A DNA stretch of 64,000 nucleotides, from contig CAJXTB010000017.1 of NCBI GenBank assembly GCA_913061235.1, forward strand, positions 62,001 through 126,000, given 5' to 3'. The stretch comes from an uncultured Pseudomonadota bacterium (GTDB taxonomy: Bacteria > Myxococcota_A > UBA796 > GCA-2862545). A program made the position numbers and the translations under genes. Positions 59,101 through 64,000 of this stretch are shown here, in pieces. The notes under the pieces are model-generated. The model ran no database searches. It had not been told where the DNA came from and saw only the letters and a list, made by a program, of their open reading frames with translations. The first letter of the stretch is position 1; every line of letters starts with the position of its first letter.

Positions 59101-61309
59101 CACCGAGCTGCTCATTCCCAGCGACAACTACACGGCTGCCGTCACTCGCGTGCTGGGCGACCTGACGGTGCGGGCGGACTGGGACCACACCATGCCACGC
59201 TTGGACATTCCGTCCGGCACCTACCGCCTTCGGGTGGGTCAGTACGAAGTCCATCTGTATGGAAACTACACTCAAACCCACTATACGACGAACTACGGCC
59301 TGTACATGGTTCACGGTAGCGGTCTGTTTGACGTGACGGGTGACATGACCTTTGGTGGTGCGGCCCACATGACCACGGACACGCTGTCCGCCGGACGAAT
59401 TCGCGTGGGTGGGGACTTCAACGCGGCCTGCCTCAGCGGCTACGATTGTTTTGTAGCGACCGGTACAAGCACCGAGTTCTACCAGCGTGATGTCAATCCC
59501 ATCGCTCAGTCGGTCACTATGGTCATCTCTGGCGGTGCGGATAGCCGCTTCGCAGACGTCATCATCAGCAACCCGCTCGGGGTGAGCTTGACGGCGCAGG
59601 CCGGTGTCTTGTACGCCATGGGCAATCTGACGGTCTCACCCAACGCGGTGATGACCACACCCGGCATGACGGTTGCGGGTGCTGGGACGAACACGATTCA
59701 CCCAGGCGCTACGGTCACGGGAACCAATACTCTGACGTTGAGCGGACCTACGAACGTGCTCGGAGACGCCTCTCTCGACGTCGACGTCACCGTTGCCGGG
59801 TCCTACTTCAACATGAGCACTGGCTCCAGCATGACGGGCGACCGCTTCGACATGCTCACCCAGTTCATCATTCCGAGTGACGACTACACGGTCGCCAACA
59901 CTCGAGTTCTCGGCCTTGTGACCGTTCAGGGCGACTGGGACCACAAGATGCCCCGCCTGGATATTCCTTCTGGAACGTACCGTCTGGTGATTGGCGCGAA
60001 CGACGTGCGCCTGGACGGCAACTACACCCAGACCCACTACACCACCGACTACGGCCTGTTCATGACCAACGGCAGCGGCGTGTTCGACGTGGTTGGTGAC
60101 GTCACCTTCGGCGGCGCTGCAGCCATGGCTACCAACACACTGTCTGCTGGGCAGATGCGGGTGGGAGGCAACTTCACTGCCAACTGCTTGAGCGGAAACG
60201 ACTGCTTTGTGGCAACCGGAACCAGCGTTGAGTTCTACCAGCGAGCGAGCTCACCCATCGCTCAGACGGTCAGCTTGATTATCTCTGGGGTTGCGGACAA
60301 TCGCTTTGCAGACGTCATCGTCAACAATCCGCTCGGTGTCACCTTGACCGCACAGTCGGGTACCTTCCACGCCGAGCGCAATCTGACCGTGTCCCCCAAT
60401 GCCGTGATGAGCACTACGGGCTTCACCGCTGCTGGAGCGGGCACCAACACCATTCATGATGGTGCCAGTGTCAGCGGCACCAATACCCTCACTCTGACCG
60501 GACCCACTGTTGTGTTGGGCGACGCCACTCTCGATGTCCAAACAACAGTCGCTGGCTCCACCTTCACCATGAGTCCCCAGTCGAGCATGAGCGGAGACCG
60601 CTTCGACATGCTGACCAAGCTGATGGTGCCGAGCGACGACTACACCGTGGCCCTGACCCGAGTGTTGGGCGACTTGACCGTGAGCGCTGACTGGGACCAC
60701 AAGATGCCTCACCTGCAGATTCCATCCGGGACGTATCGATTGCGTGTGGGCGGCTACGATGTGCAGCTCGAAGGCGACTACTCCCAGGTCCACTACACAA
60801 CGAACTACGGCCTGTACATGATTAGCGCCGCTGGTCGCTTTGCGGTGAGTGGAACAACGACCTTCGGCGGTGCCGCCCATATGACGACAGATGCGCTCTC
60901 GGCGGGCGTTCTGGAGCTTGGTGGCGACCTCAACGTGGCCTGTCTTAGCGGCTACGATTGCTTCGTTGCGACCGGCACCACCACCCGGTTCAAGCGGTCC
61001 ACAGTACCTGGCGCTCCGACCGTACAGAACGTGTCCTTCGTCATCACTGGTGCCGCTGACAGTCGCTTTGGCACCGTTGACGTGGAGGCGGGTAGCGAAG
61101 TGCAGTTTGATACCAATGTGTACGCTTCAGGAGCCATCACTGTAGACGGCTTGCTAAGGAATAGTGCAGGTCGGACCTCAACGACAAACGCATCGCTGAC
61201 CGTGAATAGCGGCGGTGAACTGACCAACTCGGGCACGTTCCGGTACAACACCACGTACACGAACACCGGGACGTTGACCGCAGGGTCGAATGTGCCGCAG
61301 GTGTACTAG
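56135..61309 (+). CDS. Giant lipoprotein: hexapeptide helix, Ig-like domain and five approximately 250-aa repeats
   Basis: The 1724-aa product starts at ATG 56135 after AGGGGGG and has a lipobox (VVLLAAC). Residues about 75-305 are LbH hexapeptide repeats, with TRIRKRTTIG as in the protein at 650. An Ig-like module (ITSPSSGYDALGGGVTVSG) follows at about 325-405. From about 410 (WSTAGNWSAGTVP) a repeat region begins, and residues about 525-1640 hold five homologous repeats of about 250 residues each with SGTYRLRVG, HYTTNYGLYM and CLSGYDCFV. It resembles right-handed beta-helix or autotransporter-passenger-like surface proteins, but no barrel or Por/Myxo-type sorting tail is seen. Probably a long exposed rod. 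Confidence 0.75.
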   Translation: MRTSWVVLLAACSSSPDGVWLDTQTDFARGEDTGLVESGDDVLMLEAQCADPGFCGCDFDAYDYSAPTGPDTCIHQTATVDVDALISAGARIEAGAAVHRLASVGAGTVIGPGATLAARSQVGANSTIGANTLVGRAATVGSDTDIGADSSLGRSAWVGSNVDASSGDLTLGYAARIGDNTVVEGSNVVLGNYAEVGANSRIGAGVVMARGSVFGDDTVLGANVIIGPEVIGQQGVTLGAGTRIRKRTTIGDDVTIGTSVRIGRDSDIRANAVIGDDAVLRSEVTIGTFATVEADAYLRRGTVYDDLIGGFSPDDAPVVVITSPSSGYDALGGGVTVSGTATDDNGISSLTLQIDGQTPVVVAVTNGTFSHTFSSLTDRAQTIRALAIDTVGNRAEDRIFLSDCNISTSTTHQWTGAVNSDWSTAGNWSAGTVPTTGNTVFVCSAVGNTPTLSENVTIGALYMDGMGVVNGGSHLLSISSRLDGGTVTGTGMVRMTGGYVRGTVSNLDIRGDVWAAGYIRANRDLTLASGTYRLRVGGYVVQVDGNFHQTHYTTNYGLYMINSLGELNVSGDVRFTGAAHMTPDTLAAGRIEVGGNFRADCLSGYDCFVSTGANVVFNGTAPQALYMAISGGADSRFGELTIRNPAGVTATSGSGPITVVDGLTVENGAVFNTAALTSSAAESPNRFRGGSVVNAMGTMTLTGDIAVDDVSTLNVNALVAGREFVMTPESVLTGNRVDLLSRLLTPSDNYSATTTRILGDIFVTDDWTHTMPQLELPSGTYRLRVGSHKMNLTGNYLQTHYTTNYGLYMTNGSGEFNVNGNMTFTGAAHMTIDTLSAGSMAVTGDFSANCISGYDCFVATGTKVSFTGTEPQTVSLAISGVADSRFATVAVTNPAGVTMSTNSGIVHAMGNLEVSSNGVLNLNSSFTAAGAGTNTFADTSVVNANNTLRLTGPSLVTDTAALNVDVMVTGATFAMDPTTSLTGNRVDMLTELLIPSDNYTAAVTRVLGDLTVRADWDHTMPRLDIPSGTYRLRVGQYEVHLYGNYTQTHYTTNYGLYMVHGSGLFDVTGDMTFGGAAHMTTDTLSAGRIRVGGDFNAACLSGYDCFVATGTSTEFYQRDVNPIAQSVTMVISGGADSRFADVIISNPLGVSLTAQAGVLYAMGNLTVSPNAVMTTPGMTVAGAGTNTIHPGATVTGTNTLTLSGPTNVLGDASLDVDVTVAGSYFNMSTGSSMTGDRFDMLTQFIIPSDDYTVANTRVLGLVTVQGDWDHKMPRLDIPSGTYRLVIGANDVRLDGNYTQTHYTTDYGLFMTNGSGVFDVVGDVTFGGAAAMATNTLSAGQMRVGGNFTANCLSGNDCFVATGTSVEFYQRASSPIAQTVSLIISGVADNRFADVIVNNPLGVTLTAQSGTFHAERNLTVSPNAVMSTTGFTAAGAGTNTIHDGASVSGTNTLTLTGPTVVLGDATLDVQTTVAGSTFTMSPQSSMSGDRFDMLTKLMVPSDDYTVALTRVLGDLTVSADWDHKMPHLQIPSGTYRLRVGGYDVQLEGDYSQVHYTTNYGLYMISAAGRFAVSGTTTFGGAAHMTTDALSAGVLELGGDLNVACLSGYDCFVATGTTTRFKRSTVPGAPTVQNVSFVITGAADSRFGTVDVEAGSEVQFDTNVYASGAITVDGLLRNSAGRTSTTNASLTVNSGGELTNSGTFRYNTTYTNTGTLTAGSNVPQVY
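57720..61020 (+). repeat. Five approximately 750-bp coding repeats
   Basis: The landmark encoding SGTYRLRVG starts near 57720, 58469, 59217, 59974 and 60729, giving periods of about 750 bp. The landmark for CLSGYDCF recurs in each unit. Variation is mostly at the third codon base, so the repeats are under protein-level constraint. Confidence 0.8.
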
Positions 61310-61703
61310 AGGCTCCGTGCGACGCTAGTCAGCCGGAACGCCTTCGAGCGCTCCGGCCTGCAACGCACCCTGTCTTCCCGGGAGCGCTGCGGGTGGCCTG
61401 GCGGTGTCCACTGAGGGGTACCGGTCGAGCCACTCGATGAGAGTGGCTGGGCTAGAAGGACAGGGTCCGGCACCCACACGACAGCGGGCAGGCTCATGAC
61501 GGCGGTCCTGCAGTTGGGTCTCTGGAAATTCGTGGGTTTTCAGGGTTCGTGAACGGCCCGGGACCAACAGGGAGCACTCAGCGTTTAGGATGTGGTGTGT
61601 GCAGCGGTTCAGGCCTTGTACCACTCAGTCTTCTCACCGTCGTGTGAGGCGACTTCCAGTGCACCCATTTACCTTGAGTCAGGGACGGCTCGGGTGCGTT
61701 GGT

Positions 61704-61777
61704 CCAGCTCGACAGATCGACCGTGTTTCGTTTCTCCCCAGGATTGTATGCGGTCGATCTGTTGCGCTCTGGGCTGG
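61704..61777. ncRNA. Candidate structured element, copy A
   Basis: CCAGCTCGACAGATCGACC pairs with GGTCGATCTGT and CTCTGGGCTGG (with a small interior gap) around the loop. Strand and transcription are unknown. Confidence 0.3.
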
Positions 61778-62048
61778 CGGGTTGGGTAGACAGAAGCTCC
61801 AGATACGACTTCCGTCGGGTTCGTCAGCCACCCCTTTAGAGACTGCTTCGTGGACCTGGGTTTTCAGCCGTTTTCAGAGTTTGTGAACGGTGATGGGCTG
61901 TCAGCGGACATTTGGTGCTTAAGCATTGCGCGTGCAGCGGCCCCGTTGCTTTACAGGCCGGTCTCAACGGGCGCACGGACCCCGTGCGTGAGACGAATGC
62001 CAACACATCCATTTTACCTTGAGTCAGGGACGGCTCGGGTGCGTTGGT

Positions 62049-62124
62049 CCAGCCCGACAGATCGATTGAGTTTTCGTTCTCCCCAGGATTGTGTGCTCTC
62101 TTGATCTGTCGAGCTTTGGGCTGG
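62049..62124. ncRNA. Candidate structured element, copy B
   Basis: CCAGCCCGACAGATCGA pairs with TTGATCTGTCGAGC and GGGCTGG around the conserved loop. The base changes relative to copy A keep much of the pairing. Confidence 0.3.
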
Positions 62125-62219
62125 TGATGTGTGGTTGAGGTTCCATTGCACACCACATGGGAACGGGGGAGTCTGTTAGGCACGCTGTGGTTGGCGCCGT
62201 CGAGCAGGAGGGGTGCGTC

Positions 62220-63290
62220 ATGGCATTGGTCTTGGAGTCGTTCTGTGTTGTGGTGCGGTGGGACGCCGTGGTGGACCGCTGGCGTGGCGGAACAGAGGCT
62301 TTCCAGAATGCCTCACCGAACGGTACGTTCTGCCAGGATGGTCTGCTTGCCCGTGTCGCCTTCATGCACGCCGATGACGCCCGTGCCTACCTTGCTGGGC
62401 TGAAGCGAGGGGGGCTGCGTATCGAGGGGGGTGCGGAGACTCTCCATGCGGTGGTCTGTGATGACAAGCAAGGTGCGTGGAGTCCGTGTACCTGGCTGTC
62501 GATGGGCGAGGTCTCCATGCAGTGGGAGGGTGAGCCTGTGAAGGTCACGGCGGTCTGGCAGACGGACCAGCCCGTCGGTGAGCTGGTCACTCCGGACGGC
62601 TACTCACCCATGAGCGTTGGCTGGATAAGCAACGAGGAGTTTTACCGAGACTATGAGCAGGTCTCGATGGACGGCGGAGTGCAGACCTGGCGTCACAAGA
62701 CCACTGGCGAGCTGCGGTACATCGGACGGCCAGCGGTGGTGGATGGTCAACGCCTAGAAGAGGCGGTCAAACAGCTCAAGACGCTGGTCTGGAGCTTGGC
62801 CGAGCCCATGACCGGGGAGATTTCTGCGGACGCCGTCTTGAGACTGGAGGCGTCGATTCATCGTGCCTTGGAGCTTGAGAAGGCCATGCCCGCCAACCCG
62901 GAGCTTCCGCTGCTGCGTGGCGTCGCTGCCCGCCGCTTGGCCAAGTGGAAGGATGCCGAGCAAGCCTTTCGCCGTGTGACGGTGTTGGCCCCTCAATTTT
63001 TTGGCGGTTGGTTAGACTTGACGTGGTCGTTGGCGGAACAAAAACGTCACTCAGAGGCGCTAATCCCCGCCAACAAGGCGACGGAGCTGGCCCCGGAGTC
63101 CGCCGCAGCGTGGGGCAATTTGGCAGCCGTACACCTGGAGCTACAACAGTTCCCACAGGCGAGTGATGCGCTGCAGCGGTCTATGAAGCTCGACCCAACA
63201 GACGCCATCTCACTGCGTCTCAAGGCACGACTCGACCGCGAGTACACGCCTGCAAAGCGGGCTCCGTGGTGGCAGCGCTGGTTCGGCTGA
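62220..63290 (+). CDS. TPR-containing protein
   Basis: The 356-aa product starts at ATG 62220 after AGGAGGGG. Residues about 1-110 form an N-terminal domain I do not recognise (LVLESFCVVVRWDAVVDRW, RIEGGAETLHAVVCDD). A middle region holds YRDYEQVSMDGGVQTWRHK. Tetratricopeptide repeats occupy about 205-335 (LLRGVAARRLAKWKDAEQAF, NLAAVHLELQQFPQASDALQ). Cytoplasmic; partner unknown. Confidence 0.7.
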   Translation: MALVLESFCVVVRWDAVVDRWRGGTEAFQNASPNGTFCQDGLLARVAFMHADDARAYLAGLKRGGLRIEGGAETLHAVVCDDKQGAWSPCTWLSMGEVSMQWEGEPVKVTAVWQTDQPVGELVTPDGYSPMSVGWISNEEFYRDYEQVSMDGGVQTWRHKTTGELRYIGRPAVVDGQRLEEAVKQLKTLVWSLAEPMTGEISADAVLRLEASIHRALELEKAMPANPELPLLRGVAARRLAKWKDAEQAFRRVTVLAPQFFGGWLDLTWSLAEQKRHSEALIPANKATELAPESAAAWGNLAAVHLELQQFPQASDALQRSMKLDPTDAISLRLKARLDREYTPAKRAPWWQRWFG

Positions 63291-63308
63291 GCGGTTCCGC
63301 CAATCGTG

Positions 63309-63998
63309 CTAGCTGCTCGACTTGCCGCCTGCGAGTCGTTGGCCGTGCTGTTCGGTGGCTCGTGGCTCGATGCCAGACGGCGTGACGATGTGCACGGGAA
63401 CTTCCAGCACGAAGGTCGTCCCCTGTCCCAGGCCCGCGCTGTGTACGTGAAGGGAGCCTCCCAGCTCTTTGGCTGCGAGTGAGCTGGCATGAAGCCCAAA
63501 CCCGTGGCCTGTGGCCTTGGTGGTGAAGCCGTGTGCGAAGACCTTGTCCAGGTTGCAGGACTCGATGCCAACGCCAGTGTCCGACACCCGGATCTGTAGC
63601 CGTGTCTCATGAAGAGCTGCTGTGACACAGACCGTGCCGCCTTGTGTGTCCTCCAGTGCATCTTGTGCATTGGAGAGCAGGTTGGTGACGATCTGGACCA
63701 GGCGGTGCCGGTCGACAAGCACGTCGGGGACTTGAGCCACCACAGCAATCTCAGCGGTCGTCGACGACGACGTTCGAGACAGGGCACGCGCGTCTAGCAG
63801 CAGCTTCTTCACGTTGACCCGCTCGTCGACGGACGTGCGCACGGCGTTCCGTTGCTGAGTGGCCACGATGGCGGATGCATGGTCGACAGACTCACGTAGC
63901 GCGCTGAGCTCCCCCCGCAGACGTGCTCGACGCCCGCGCAAGTCCTTCGCCAGAGCGCTGATGTAGCGCGCCTCCTTCTCACGTCCCTGGGACTCCAG
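63309..63998 (-). CDS. Sensor histidine kinase, C-terminal part (5' truncated)
   Basis: The frame is open to the window edge. The phospho-acceptor box ESVDHASAIVATQQ is followed by the HATPase domain: N-box LVQIVTNLLSNAQDAL, G1-type VSDTGVGI, and G2-type GHGFGLHASSLAAKELGG, ending ...GTTFVLEVP. This DHxxxIVxxQQ form occurs in PAS-linked two-component kinases. Response regulator and sensor region are outside the window. Confidence 0.85.
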   Translation of the reverse strand: MESQGREKEARYISALAKDLRGRRARLRGELSALRESVDHASAIVATQQRNAVRTSVDERVNVKKLLLDARALSRTSSSTTAEIAVVAQVPDVLVDRHRLVQIVTNLLSNAQDALEDTQGGTVCVTAALHETRLQIRVSDTGVGIESCNLDKVFAHGFTTKATGHGFGLHASSLAAKELGGSLHVHSAGLGQGTTFVLEVPVHIVTPSGIEPRATEQHGQRLAGGKSSS

Positions 63999-64000
63999 TA

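Larger units (their letters stand above)
61525..62125. repeat. Imperfect tandem duplication, about 340-bp unit with conserved hairpin
   Basis: Two diverged copies (about 61525-61780 and 61855-62125) share a 37-bp block identical at 61671-61707 and 62016-62052, plus shorter matches such as GTGAACGG and GTGCAGCGG upstream. Each ends with an inverted repeat: 61704-61722 with 61752-61777, and 62049-62070 with 62098-62124. The loops are similar (TCTCCCCAGGATTGT). Compensated differences in the stems suggest structure is conserved. Confidence 0.65.
61310..62219. other. 910-bp intergenic region carrying a duplicated element
   Basis: No open frame with a good start site is present; short frames in both directions disagree between the two repeat copies. 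The region holds the duplicated hairpin element described separately. Confidence 0.55.

Noticed and set aside
61525-62219. Integron cassette array (repeated inverted repeats about 340 bp apart, GTTAGGC at about 62175)
   Set aside because: No matching RYYYAAC core at the other end of the hairpins and no integrase or cassette gene with a ribosome-binding site.
61325-62365. Small genes on either strand in the 61.3-62.2 kb region
   Set aside because: Frames are not conserved between the two repeat copies and none has a good start signal.

Overview
The window is 64 kb of GC-rich, densely packed bacterial chromosome with 47 intact or partial protein genes, one frameshifted gene remnant, and no rRNA, tRNA, CRISPR array or transposase that I can recognise. 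The many secreted lipoproteins with Asp/Cys-rich calcium-type repeats (MopE-like), DTDTDT linkers, fibrinogen-like and hexapeptide-repeat surface proteins, a class II photolyase and a DUF5916 outer-membrane protein suggest a predatory or environmental Gram-negative of the Myxococcota / former Deltaproteobacteria type. That placement is inference, because no ribosomal marker is present. Adjacent genes often overlap as ATGA, and convergent genes often share a single CTAG as both stop codons.

Layout. 1-13.5 kb: end of a multiheme cytochrome, a secreted hexapeptide-repeat protein, a fatty acid desaturase, a DUF5916 outer-membrane protein, a lipoprotein translationally coupled to a UPF0324 (YeiH-type) exporter, a lipoprotein with a 12-bp repeat linker, SelO, an isolated contractile-tail sheath gene, a DUF1361 membrane protein, and a TetR regulator coupled to a Gre-like factor. 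13.7-24 kb: CPA2 antiporter, methyltransferase-RecQ pair, a fibrinogen-like secreted protein with an in-frame amber codon, a P-type ATPase, a zinc-ribbon membrane protein and a small helical protein.

24-36 kb: two coupled Asp/Cys-rich repeat lipoproteins, a frameshifted remnant, a beta-propeller lipoprotein, a DNA-repair pair (Nei-type glycosylase plus a class II photolyase fused to an FAD oxidoreductase), and a TPM/TMEM43-like pair. 36-49 kb: CPBP protease, a DUF4157 (eCIS-core) protein followed by a YbjN-type small protein, a DUF4331/TPR lipoprotein operon, a PhoX-like protein and DUF2461.

47.3-53.6 kb holds the most interesting group: a minus-strand operon coding for two secreted subunit-like proteins, a lipoprotein, a PapD-like chaperone and a 1242-aa outer-membrane protein with a CpaC-like N-terminus, probable beta-barrel, SdrD-B-like and BIG2-type domains, but no classical usher. 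Its first gene has a C8 tract between ribosome-binding site and start codon. 53.7-64 kb: a metzincin protease, a 1724-aa lipoprotein with five approximately 250-aa repeats, an apparently non-coding duplicated hairpin element, a TPR protein and the end of a histidine kinase. The dominant theme is the cell envelope and surface, with smaller DNA-repair and ion-transport groups.
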